Source: JARRRL01 sp037380725
GTDB lineage: Bacteria > Pseudomonadota > Gammaproteobacteria > Pseudomonadales > JANQJO01
Assembly (NCBI GenBank): GCA_037380725.1
Contig: JARRRL010000076.1
Span: 1-20,890, forward strand
Direction: 5' to 3'
DNA length: 20,890 nt
Positions 1 through 7,470 of this stretch are shown here, in pieces (position 1 is the stretch's first letter; every line of letters starts with the position of its first letter). The notes under the pieces are model-generated. The model was not told the origin of the DNA. It saw only the letters and a list, made by a program, of their open reading frames with translations, and ran no database searches. The translations under genes were made by a program, and so were the position numbers.

Positions 1-72
1 GCGGGCACGTGTGGCCGTTTAGGTGGCGTGGTGGTTGTGGTTTTTCGACTGCCGCAGGTTTTTTTATTTTGG

Positions 73-106
73 TGACCGCAAACCATGCGGTCAGTTTTCC
101 TGTTTT
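73..106 (+). terminator. Probable intrinsic terminator of a plus-strand gene entering from the left
   Basis: A perfect 8-bp stem (TGACCGCA / TGCGGTCA) with a 5-nt loop spans 73-93 and is followed on the plus strand by GTTTTCCTGTTTT. On the minus strand the tail is A-rich, so the plus orientation fits better. It would end a gene whose 3' end lies left of or within the first 75 bases, where two plus frames close (stops at 20-22 and 73-75). That gene cannot be identified. The hairpin also lies just past the stop of the minus-strand oxoprolinase gene, so it may separate two converging units. Confidence 0.45.
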
Positions 107-147
107 ATGATTTAATGCACGCAGGGTTGTCGAAGCTTCACGGAAAA

Positions 148-3100
148 TTAATCCTCCTGCTTCCAACCATAACCCGCTGGTGTCGGTGTTTCTAAAACAA
201 AAACATCCCCCGGTGCCATGAGTCGATGATCCGTTCCGGTCATCTCTTCCCGGTCACCATTTGCGCGCTCAACCCAATTCCGGCCCAGTTGCCCATCGTC
301 ACCCCCATGAATGCCTTTCGGTGCGACACGCCTGCGGTTGGATAAAATCACAACATCCATTTCTTCCAAAAACCGTAACCGTCTTTTGGTTCCATCTCCG
401 CCGTTAAATTTCCCTTGCCCGCCAGACCCATAGCGAATTTCAAAACATTCTAAAAGCACAGGGAAGCGCCATTCCAAAATCTCTGGATCCGTTAGGCGGG
501 AATTGGTCATATTGGTATGAACCCCCGCCGTCCCTGAATGATCTGGTCCTGCAGCTGATCCCGAACAAATCGTTTCATAATATTGATAGGTCGCGTTGCC
601 AAAAGTCACATTATTCATAGTGCCTTGTGATCCGGCCATCGTATCAAGTGCCGCATAAAGCGCATCGGTGACGCATTGACTGGTTTCCACATTCCCCGCC
701 ACCACAGCTGCCGGGTAAACCGGGTTCAACATAGAGCCTTCTGGGATGACAATATCAATGGGTTTTAAACAGCCTTCATTCATGGGAATGTCTTCGTTAA
801 CCAATGTACGGAAAACATATAGCACAGCCGCTCGGCAAATCGAGGATGGAGCGTTGAAATTATTCGGCTGCTGATCACTGGTCCCCGTGAAATCAACACA
901 AGCTCTGCGGTTTTCACGATCAATAGATATCGCCACCCGAATGAAGCAGCCGTTGTCCATTTCCAATTCGCATGCTCCATCTGTCAGAGCATCAATCACC
1001 CGCCGAACGGATTCTTCTGCGTTATCTTGCACATATTGCATATAAGCCAATACCGTCGGCAGGGTGAAATGATCCACCATCTTACGCAATTCCTGCACGC
1101 CTTTTTCATTTGCAGCAATTTGCGCTCGCAGGTCTGCCATATTCTGATCTGGATTACGGGCTGGATAGCGCCCAGAGCCAAGCAAGGCCAGAAAAGCGTC
1201 TTCCTGCAAATTTCCCTGATCCACCAATTTGAAATTGTCGATCAGAACACCTTCTTCTTCGACACTCACACTATCTGGCGGCATGGAACCCGGCGTTTTA
1301 CCACCGATATCGGCCTGATGCCCGCGACTGGCCACATAGAATAAAATCTCTTGCCCAGTGTCATTAAAAACAGGCGTCACAACGGTCACATCCGGTAAAT
1401 GCGTGCCTCCATTATAAGGCGCATTCAAGACATAGACATCACCGGGCCGAATCGTTCCTTCATTGCCTCGGATCACAGCCCGGATACTTTCCCCCATGGA
1501 TCCTAAATGCACAGGCATGTGGGGCGCATTCGCAATCAACTGACCGTCACGGTCAAAAATGGCACAAGAAAAATCCAGCCTTTCCTTAATATTCACGGAA
1601 TAAGCTGTATTTTGCAGCGTGAAGCCCATCTGTTCGGCAATAGACATGAAAAGATTATTGAAAACTTCCAACATGACCGGGTCACATTGGGTCCCTATGG
1701 CGTCTTTACGGACCAAGGCTTCAACGCGGCTTAAGACCAGATCCCCTTGGGTCGACATGAGCGCATCCCAACCGGGTTCCAAGACAATCGTTCCCGTCTT
1801 TTCCAAAAGGATCGCCGGGCCTAGGATGCGCTGGCCTGCCGCCATAGTATCCCGTTCATAAATCGGTACGTGATGAAAATCACCTGCCATATAAATATTT
1901 GAATGAGCCTTGGGTTTAAATTTTCCTTCGCCTTCAGCAATCGTAACACGGTCGGGATTAAAGCTGGCGCCAATCGCTTCCACAGACACGGCCTCGATCA
2001 CAAGCTCGCGTCCCGCCATAAAAAAGCCAAATCGGGCGCGATAAGCCGACTCAAACGCCTCTCGCATGATGGAAATATCGGCATAAGAAACGATCAATGC
2101 ATTATCGGACCCTTCAAAGCGAATATGCACGCGGCGTTCCGTTCGAATATTTTCATGTTCAACATTTTGATCAGAAACTTCTCTATAGGCTTCGGCTTCC
2201 AAATCATTCAAAAGCGTCTCTAACACCGGAATTACATCTTCCAGCAACGGCAATTCAGCACTTTGTTCCCGCATGGCTCGGATATCCGCCAATCCCATGC
2301 CATAGGCGGATAAGACACCAGAAAACGGATGCAAAAACACGGTTTCCATACCCAAAGCATCTGCCACTAAGCACGCGTGCTGACCACCTGCTCCACCAAA
2401 ACAGGTCAAAGCATATTCGGTCACATCATAGCCCCGCTGTACTGAAATTTTCTTAATGGCATTGGCCATATTTTCCACGGCAATTTTCAAGAAGCCTTCC
2501 GCGACAGCTTCTGGGCACCGGGCTTCTCCTGTCGCCTTTTTAATATCTGCCGCCAAGGCCTTGAATTTTTCTACAACAACTTGTTTATCAAGCGCTTGGT
2601 TTTGCTTAGGACCAAAGACCGCCGGAAAGAAATCTGGCTGTAATTTTCCCAGCATCACATTGCAATCTGTCACCGTCAGCGGTCCCCCACGGCGATAAGC
2701 CGCAGGTCCCGGATTTGCCCCTGCACTTTCCGGACCCACGCGGAACCGTGCCCCATCAAAGGAACAAATAGATCCGCCGCCGGCAGCCACCGTATGGATT
2801 TGCATCATGGGTGCCCGCATGCGGACACCCGCCACTTCTGTTTCAAAGGCCCGCTCATACTCTCCATCATAATGGGCGACATCTGTTGATGTTCCGCCCA
2901 TATCAAAGGTGATGATGCGTTCAAACCCCCCTTGAGATGATGTGCATACGGCTCCGACAATGCCGCCTGCGGGTCCGGACAAAATCGCGTCTTTTCCTTG
3001 AAATAACTGTGCATCCGTCAAGCCGCCATTGGATTGCATGAATTGCAAGCGCACCCCGCCTAATTCATCGGCCATTTGATCCACATAGCGCCGTAAAATA

Positions 3101-3765
3101 GGCGATAAATACGCATCGACCACAGTGGTATCGCCGCGACCAACCAGTTTAATCAAAGGTGAAATTTCATGGCTCGTGGATATTTGGGTGAAACCTATTT
3201 CCCAGGCAAGTGCTGCTAATTTCTGTTCGTGATCGGGATAACGATAGCCATGCATACAAACAATGGCCACGGACCGAATGCCCGCATCAAAAGCCGATTG
3301 CATTTCACGTTGTGCGTGATCAATGGATAAGGGTGTAAGCACATCACCCTTAGCAGTGATCCGTTCTTCCGCTTCAATCACCCGCTCGTATAACATTTCT
3401 GGCAGGATTATATGTCGTTCAAATAACCGGGGACGTGCCTGATAGGCAAGACGTAACGCATCGCGAAACCCTTTTGTAATCACCAATAATGTGCGATCTC
3501 CTTTGCGTTCCAAAAGGGCGTTAGTGGCAACCGTCGTGCCCATTTTAACCACGTTAATTTGATCAGCAGTGATTGCATCTCCCGATTGAAGCCCCATAAG
3601 ATCACGGATTCCCTGAACCGCAGCATCTTTGTAGCTTTCAGGGTTTTCAGAGAGCAGTTTATGCGTTCTCAGCTGGCCATCTGGGCAATAAGCGACCAAA
3701 TCGGTAAACGTTCCTCCCCGGTCAATCCAAAACTGCCATTTTTCTTTTCCAGATACCGCCTGCAT
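148..3765 (-). CDS. 5-oxoprolinase / N-methylhydantoinase, fused HyuA-HyuB type
   Basis: The product is about 1205 residues, the length of eukaryote-like fused ATP-dependent 5-oxoprolinases, which open 5-oxoproline to glutamate. The N-terminal hydantoinase/oxoprolinase domain begins near residue 13 with DRGGTFTD. The HyuA ATPase-like domain carries FDMGGTSTD near residue 287. The HyuB domain starts near residue 695 (DPVMLEVFNN) and runs to the end. No signal peptide is seen, so it is cytoplasmic. An ATG lies two codons further upstream (3771), but AGGGG sits directly against it and 6 nt before the ATG at 3765, so 3765 is preferred. The gene shares strand with ahpCF but is separated from it by an inverted repeat. 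Mixed GGA/GGG and CTG/CTT codons contrast with the GGT-, TTG- and GTG-rich neighbours, hinting at transfer. Sequence alone cannot separate oxoprolinase from N-methylhydantoinase activity. Confidence 0.88.
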   Translation of the reverse strand: MQAVSGKEKWQFWIDRGGTFTDLVAYCPDGQLRTHKLLSENPESYKDAAVQGIRDLMGLQSGDAITADQINVVKMGTTVATNALLERKGDRTLLVITKGFRDALRLAYQARPRLFERHIILPEMLYERVIEAEERITAKGDVLTPLSIDHAQREMQSAFDAGIRSVAIVCMHGYRYPDHEQKLAALAWEIGFTQISTSHEISPLIKLVGRGDTTVVDAYLSPILRRYVDQMADELGGVRLQFMQSNGGLTDAQLFQGKDAILSGPAGGIVGAVCTSSQGGFERIITFDMGGTSTDVAHYDGEYERAFETEVAGVRMRAPMMQIHTVAAGGGSICSFDGARFRVGPESAGANPGPAAYRRGGPLTVTDCNVMLGKLQPDFFPAVFGPKQNQALDKQVVVEKFKALAADIKKATGEARCPEAVAEGFLKIAVENMANAIKKISVQRGYDVTEYALTCFGGAGGQHACLVADALGMETVFLHPFSGVLSAYGMGLADIRAMREQSAELPLLEDVIPVLETLLNDLEAEAYREVSDQNVEHENIRTERRVHIRFEGSDNALIVSYADISIMREAFESAYRARFGFFMAGRELVIEAVSVEAIGASFNPDRVTIAEGEGKFKPKAHSNIYMAGDFHHVPIYERDTMAAGQRILGPAILLEKTGTIVLEPGWDALMSTQGDLVLSRVEALVRKDAIGTQCDPVMLEVFNNLFMSIAEQMGFTLQNTAYSVNIKERLDFSCAIFDRDGQLIANAPHMPVHLGSMGESIRAVIRGNEGTIRPGDVYVLNAPYNGGTHLPDVTVVTPVFNDTGQEILFYVASRGHQADIGGKTPGSMPPDSVSVEEEGVLIDNFKLVDQGNLQEDAFLALLGSGRYPARNPDQNMADLRAQIAANEKGVQELRKMVDHFTLPTVLAYMQYVQDNAEESVRRVIDALTDGACELEMDNGCFIRVAISIDRENRRACVDFTGTSDQQPNNFNAPSSICRAAVLYVFRTLVNEDIPMNEGCLKPIDIVIPEGSMLNPVYPAAVVAGNVETSQCVTDALYAALDTMAGSQGTMNNVTFGNATYQYYETICSGSAAGPDHSGTAGVHTNMTNSRLTDPEILEWRFPVLLECFEIRYGSGGQGKFNGGDGTKRRLRFLEEMDVVILSNRRRVAPKGIHGGDDGQLGRNWVERANGDREEMTGTDHRLMAPGDVFVLETPTPAGYGWKQED

Positions 3766-3785
3766 ATCCATCCCCTATTAAGCAT

Positions 3786-3930
3786 ATCCAATGCACACAT
3801 CTTTTTTAAGAATTTTACAGAAGCATATGAAAGTAATCGTAAACGTTAAAGTGGGTGTGAGTTTATCATGAATCATAATATTTTCATTTATTTCTGCGCT
3901 TTGCATCAATAAAAAGATGTGTGATTGGAT
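3786..3930. repeat. Imperfect long inverted repeat, possible MITE-like element or long hairpin
   Basis: The outer arms at 3786-3806 and 3911-3930 are reverse complements over 20 bp with a single inserted G in the left arm (ATCCAAT, then CACACATCTTTTT). Weaker complementarity continues inward, for example CAGAAGCATATGAAAG against CAGAAATAAATGAAAA read from the other arm. A TTAA lies exactly 4 bp outside each arm (3778-3781 and 3935-3938), and the right one includes the ahpF stop codon. The element fills nearly all of the 169-bp gap between ahpF and the oxoprolinase start and holds no gene. It could be a small non-autonomous transposon relic, or an RNA hairpin that ends ahpF transcription. No transposase is present. 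Confidence 0.6.
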
Positions 3931-3934
3931 AAGT

Positions 3935-5488
3935 TTAAACGTGGTCTCGGTGGTATTCATACGCGGACAAGGCTGCTTTGGCCCCTTCACCCGAAGCGAT
4001 AACAATTTGTTTATAAGGTACGGTGGATACGTCACCGCACGCGAAGATGCCCGGCGTGTTGGTTTCGCATTTTTCGTTAATGAGCACTTCGCCATTCGGT
4101 GTTCGGGCCACAACGCCATCTAAAAACTGACTGTTGGGAATCAAACCAATTTGCACAAAAACGCCTGCGAGTTCGTGTTGATGTTGGTTGCCTGTTGCGC
4201 GGTCTTGATACCTTAATGCGACCACTTTACCGTTGTCCGCTAGGATCTCTTGTGCGGCGACGTTGGTGAGGAGGGTGATGTTGTTGCGTTTTTCGGCTTG
4301 ATCCACCAATACGCGGTCAGCCTTGAGTTCGGGTAAAAATTCATACACGGTGACCGATTTGACAATGCCGGATAAATCCAACGCGGCTTCGATACCGGAG
4401 TTCCCGCCGCCGATTACCGCGACGTCACGTCCGGCGAAGAAGGGGCCATCGCAGTGTGGGCAATACGCGACGCCACTGCCTATGTTTTCTCGCTCACCGG
4501 GAATGCCCAATTCACGCCATTTAGCGCCTGTCGCAATGATCAGCGTGTGGGTTTGAATGTGCTCACCGGAGCTGAGTATCAGGTTTTTGATGGAGCCGGG
4601 CTCTATTGTTTCAACACGAACGTGCTCTTTGATGGTGATCGGGTACTGGTTCATGTGTTGTTTTAGGTTTTCTACTAATTGGGGGCCCGTGGTGTGTGGC
4701 ACCGAGATGAGGTTCTCAATACCCTGGGTATCTTTTACTTGTCCGCCCAAACGATCCGCGACAATCGTCACCGCTAAACCTTTGCGGGCTGCGTAAATGG
4801 CGGCGGCGACGCCGGCGGGACCTCCACCAATCACGGTGATATCCTGAGTGGGTAGCCGCGTGATGGGATCCGTGTTTTTTAGGTGAGGCAGGCGCTCAAT
4901 GAGTTTATGGAGTAATTGAGCGGTATCGATTTTACCGTTTGCAAACGGTTCGCCATTTAAATATACCGCAGGCACACCTTGAATATTTCGTTCATGGATC
5001 AACTCGGGGTGTACGCCGCCGTCGATCATTTCAGCGGTGATGTGGTGATTCATGATGGCGAATTGCTGTAAGGCCTGGACGACGTCGGGGCAGTTGTGAC
5101 AGCTGAGGCTAACAAAAATTTCAAAGTGTAAGCTTTGGTCGACGCGCGCAATCACATCGTGAATGCCGTCGTCCAATTTTGTTGGCATACCACCCATATG
5201 CAAAATAGCCAAAACCAACGAGTTAAATTCATGGCCGCCGGGTATGCCCGAAAATTGTACGCCTGTGGAAAGGGCATCGTGTGAGACAGCGAAACTTAAT
5301 GGACCCCGCAAGGCGGCGTTGTGTTGTTCCATCATCTCGATGCGTGGGGAACTGGACGCCAACTGCGATAAAAAATCGCGCAGTTCAGCTTTTTTGGGGT
5401 GTTCGCCCGTGTTTAAAATCAGGGTAACGGAGCGAGACATTTTTTCAGTGTAACCGTGAATGGCGTGTTTGAGTTCGGGCGTTATCAT
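3935..5488 (-). CDS. ahpF: Alkyl hydroperoxide reductase subunit F
   Basis: AhpF is the NADH-dependent flavoprotein disulfide reductase that recharges the peroxiredoxin AhpC. The 517-residue product matches the E. coli length (521). An N-terminal double thioredoxin-fold region carries CHNC at residues 130-133. An FAD-binding GGGPAG follows at about 221, the redox pair CPHC at 343-346, and a second nucleotide-binding GGGNSG at about 360. The open frame extends 39 codons further upstream, but the ATG at 5488 is chosen because GAGGA lies 9 nt before it and the family homology begins with MITPELK. It lies 221 bp downstream of ahpC on the same strand, with an OxyR-like element in that gap, so it probably has its own peroxide-inducible promoter. 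Cytoplasmic. Confidence 0.96.
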   Translation of the reverse strand: MITPELKHAIHGYTEKMSRSVTLILNTGEHPKKAELRDFLSQLASSSPRIEMMEQHNAALRGPLSFAVSHDALSTGVQFSGIPGGHEFNSLVLAILHMGGMPTKLDDGIHDVIARVDQSLHFEIFVSLSCHNCPDVVQALQQFAIMNHHITAEMIDGGVHPELIHERNIQGVPAVYLNGEPFANGKIDTAQLLHKLIERLPHLKNTDPITRLPTQDITVIGGGPAGVAAAIYAARKGLAVTIVADRLGGQVKDTQGIENLISVPHTTGPQLVENLKQHMNQYPITIKEHVRVETIEPGSIKNLILSSGEHIQTHTLIIATGAKWRELGIPGERENIGSGVAYCPHCDGPFFAGRDVAVIGGGNSGIEAALDLSGIVKSVTVYEFLPELKADRVLVDQAEKRNNITLLTNVAAQEILADNGKVVALRYQDRATGNQHQHELAGVFVQIGLIPNSQFLDGVVARTPNGEVLINEKCETNTPGIFACGDVSTVPYKQIVIASGEGAKAALSAYEYHRDHV

Positions 5489-5531
5489 GCGATCAAATCC
5501 TCGTGAATGTGCTGGATATATGGTGCTTTGT

Positions 5532-5557
5532 GATTGGCTGTTGCGATTGGCTGTTGT
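5532..5557. repeat. 13-bp tandem repeat in the ahpF leader
   Basis: Two adjacent 13-bp units, GATTGGCTGTTGC and GATTGGCTGTTGT, differ only at the last base and are followed by a partial third (GATTA). They lie between the predicted OxyR element and the ahpF start, so they probably sit in the untranslated leader. No function is evident. Confidence 0.7.
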
Positions 5558-5600
5558 GATTAGATAAAATTGAGTGTAGGCGTGCGGCGCTCTGTTTAAC

Positions 5601-5639
5601 ATCAAATAATATTTATGACGCTGATCGCTTAAATCGATT
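5601..5639 (-). promoter_or_regulatory. Predicted OxyR operator upstream of ahpF
   Basis: This 39-bp element matches the one at 6405-6443 at 32 of 39 positions in the same orientation. Its right half, GATCGCTTAAATCGATT, matches the OxyR dimer pattern GATAG-N7-CTATC with a symmetric A-to-C and T-to-G change. Going left, TTAT falls exactly where the next quarter-site (CTAT) is expected with 7-bp spacing. The outermost quarter-site, TCAA, is poor. The element lies about 113 bp upstream of the ahpF start. Known: OxyR binds as a tetramer to four quarter-sites spaced by 7 bp. Inferred: this site makes ahpF peroxide-inducible independently of ahpC. Confidence 0.6.
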
Positions 5640-5709
5640 TATGTTTGCGTGAAGCGGGCAAAAAGAAGAAAAACGACGAACCCGGCTTAAAATTGTCAGA
5701 GACGATGGA

Positions 5710-6273
5710 TCAAATTTTTCCAACTAAATCTAACGATGGTGTAAGCGTTTTTTCACCTTCTTCCCAGGCAGCCGGACACACTTCACCGTCGTGATTCGCG
5801 ACGTATTGCGCTGCTTTGACCTTGCGAACCATGTCTTTCGCTGAACGACCAATGCCGAGGTCATGAATTTCCGCCACTTTGATCACGCCCTCCGGGTTGA
5901 CTAAGAACGTGCCGCGCAAAGCAAGGGCTTCCGCTTCAATCATCACATTAAAGCCACGCGTGATGGTGCCGGTGGGATCGCCAATCATGGGGAATCGAAT
6001 TTTGCCGACTGCGTCACTGGCGTCATGCCACGCTTTGTGCACAAAATGTGTATCCGTTGAGACGGAATACACTTCGACGCCTAAGGCTTGTAAGGTATCG
6101 TATTGCTTAGCCATGTCTTCCAGTTCTGTGGGGCAAACAAACGTAAAATCAGCAGGGTAAAATAGGAAAATAGCCCATTTTCCTTTTACGTCTTCGGATG
6201 TGATGGTTTTAAATTCGCCGTTGTGGAACGCTTGTGCACTGAACTCTGGAATCGATTGATTAATAATGGTCAT
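5710..6273 (-). CDS. ahpC: Alkyl hydroperoxide reductase subunit C (2-Cys peroxiredoxin)
   Basis: The gene encodes 187 residues, the same length as E. coli AhpC, and is a typical 2-Cys peroxiredoxin that reduces hydrogen peroxide and organic hydroperoxides. The peroxidatic cysteine is C47 in FYPADFTFVCPTE. The resolving cysteine is C166 in GEVCPAAW. The C-terminus SLDLVGKI is the family ending. The ATG at 6273 follows AAGGA by 10 nt. A short inverted repeat (TTTCC/GGAAA) overlaps this ribosome binding site, with unknown effect. It diverges from oxyR, with a predicted OxyR operator between them, and its reductase ahpF lies downstream on the same strand. Cytoplasmic. Confidence 0.97.
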   Translation of the reverse strand: MTIINQSIPEFSAQAFHNGEFKTITSEDVKGKWAIFLFYPADFTFVCPTELEDMAKQYDTLQALGVEVYSVSTDTHFVHKAWHDASDAVGKIRFPMIGDPTGTITRGFNVMIEAEALALRGTFLVNPEGVIKVAEIHDLGIGRSAKDMVRKVKAAQYVANHDGEVCPAAWEEGEKTLTPSLDLVGKI

Positions 6274-6404
6274 GGTGTTTCTTTCCTTCTTGGAAACGGT
6301 TTAAACAGTGTGAACGGTCGTAATTGGATTTGCTCCAGCGAGATCGCTTCCTGGGGGCGTCCAGCTGGTAGTACTCAGTGTATGTGGGCATGATGATTGG
6401 TTAA

Positions 6405-6443
6405 ATCAAATATTATGTATTACTATGATCGATAAAATCGATT
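6405..6443. promoter_or_regulatory. Predicted OxyR operator in the ahpC-oxyR divergent region
   Basis: The right half is GATCGATAAAATCGATT (6427-6443), containing the inverted repeat ATCGAT-AAA-ATCGAT. The quarter-site GTAT lies 7 bp further left. Spacing agrees with CTAT-N7-ATAG-N7-CTAT, as in the twin element upstream of ahpF. It is about 132 bp from the ahpC start and 41 bp from the oxyR start, so it could both activate ahpC and autoregulate oxyR. That dual role is inferred from position and from the known habit of LysR-type regulators. Confidence 0.65.
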
Positions 6444-6483
6444 AGAAGAAAGTGATTGATAACTGATAGATAGGGGTTGATCC

Positions 6484-7392
6484 ATGTTAACCTTCAAGCA
6501 GTTGACCCACGCTTTGGCTGTAGAGCGAACCTTACATTTCAAAAAAGCAGCCAATCACTGCGCGGTCTCGCAATCTGCCCTTAGCGCCTCCATCCATGAG
6601 CTGGAGTCTCAATTGGGGTCTCCCTTGTTTGAACGGAACAACAAACACGTCATGTTGACATCGTTTGGGCGTGTGTTCTTACAGCGTGCGCGGCAAGTTG
6701 TGTTGGCGGCGGAGGATTTGATGGCGTTTGCCCAAGCGCAGCGTGAGCCACTGAGTTATCCGTTGTCCATTGGAGTGATACCCACCATCGGACCCTTTTT
6801 GTTGCCGAAAGTATTACCCCATGTGCGCGAGGCGTATCCCAATGTGTCGTTGCGCCTTGTCGAAGAGCAGTCTCATCGATTGGTGCAGCAGGTGCGGGAC
6901 GGTGAACTGGACACCGCTATTGTGGCTTTACCCTATCCGTTGGAAGGGTTGCACGCCTTTGAGTTTTGGGATGAAAATTTTTTTGTGGTGATGCATCACT
7001 CGGAGGTGGATACCGATGCAACGCGCATCCGGGCCGATGAATTGGCGGTGGAGCGTTTGCTGTTGTTGCGGGAAGGACATTGCCTGAAGGATCACGCCTT
7101 GTCAGCCTGTCGCTTGCAAATGTCCGCTAAGCAGGACACGTCTTTGGAATCCACGAGTCTGTATACCTTGGTACAGATGGTGGCGGGCAAGATGGGCTTA
7201 ACATTGGTGCCTGAGTTAGCGCTGGAACAATTGGTTACGTCGGAATCGGGTTTGGTGGCCTTGGCCTTGGCTGAGCCTGGACCGCATCGCAGTTTGGCTT
7301 TTATTACCCGCGTGAATTATGTGGGAGTTGATGGCGTTGAACGCTTACGCGTGTGTTTTCGGGAGGCGTTAATGAACGCGCCAGCGCATTGA
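6484..7392 (+). CDS. oxyR: Hydrogen peroxide-sensing LysR-type regulator OxyR
   Basis: The product is 302 residues (E. coli OxyR 305). An N-terminal LysR helix-turn-helix covers about residues 2-60 (HFKKAANHCAVSQSALSASI). The LysR substrate-binding-like domain follows, with the OxyR signature IGVIPTIGPFLLP at about 96-108. The two redox cysteines that form the activating disulfide are both present as C200 and C209 in GHCLKDHALSAC, with the same 9-residue spacing as C199/C208 of E. coli. This separates it from other LysR proteins. The ATG at 6484 follows AGGGG with a 7-nt gap. It diverges from ahpC. Downstream, an RND efflux operon starts after 78 bp with no clear terminator, so partial co-transcription is possible. 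Confidence 0.96.
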   Translation: MLTFKQLTHALAVERTLHFKKAANHCAVSQSALSASIHELESQLGSPLFERNNKHVMLTSFGRVFLQRARQVVLAAEDLMAFAQAQREPLSYPLSIGVIPTIGPFLLPKVLPHVREAYPNVSLRLVEEQSHRLVQQVRDGELDTAIVALPYPLEGLHAFEFWDENFFVVMHHSEVDTDATRIRADELAVERLLLLREGHCLKDHALSACRLQMSAKQDTSLESTSLYTLVQMVAGKMGLTLVPELALEQLVTSESGLVALALAEPGPHRSLAFITRVNYVGVDGVERLRVCFREALMNAPAH

Positions 7393-7470
7393 GCGTGTAG
7401 CGTTGAACACGAAAAAAAGATAGACATGTAAGCGAATGAACACGTCATGCGCTGGCTAGGAGGCGAAGAG

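Noticed and set aside
996..2698. Several plus- and minus-strand ORFs of 60-119 codons inside the oxoprolinase gene
   Set aside because: They overlap a 1205-residue gene with clear family motifs, lack ribosome binding sites, and their translations show no recognisable domain.
5163..5453. Plus-strand ORF of 96 codons inside ahpF
   Set aside because: Antisense reading of ahpF, with no ribosome binding site and no domain.
7394..7411. CGTGT/ACACG hairpin after oxyR as a terminator
   Set aside because: Only 5 bp with an 8-nt loop, and it is followed by an A-run rather than a T-run on the transcribed strand.
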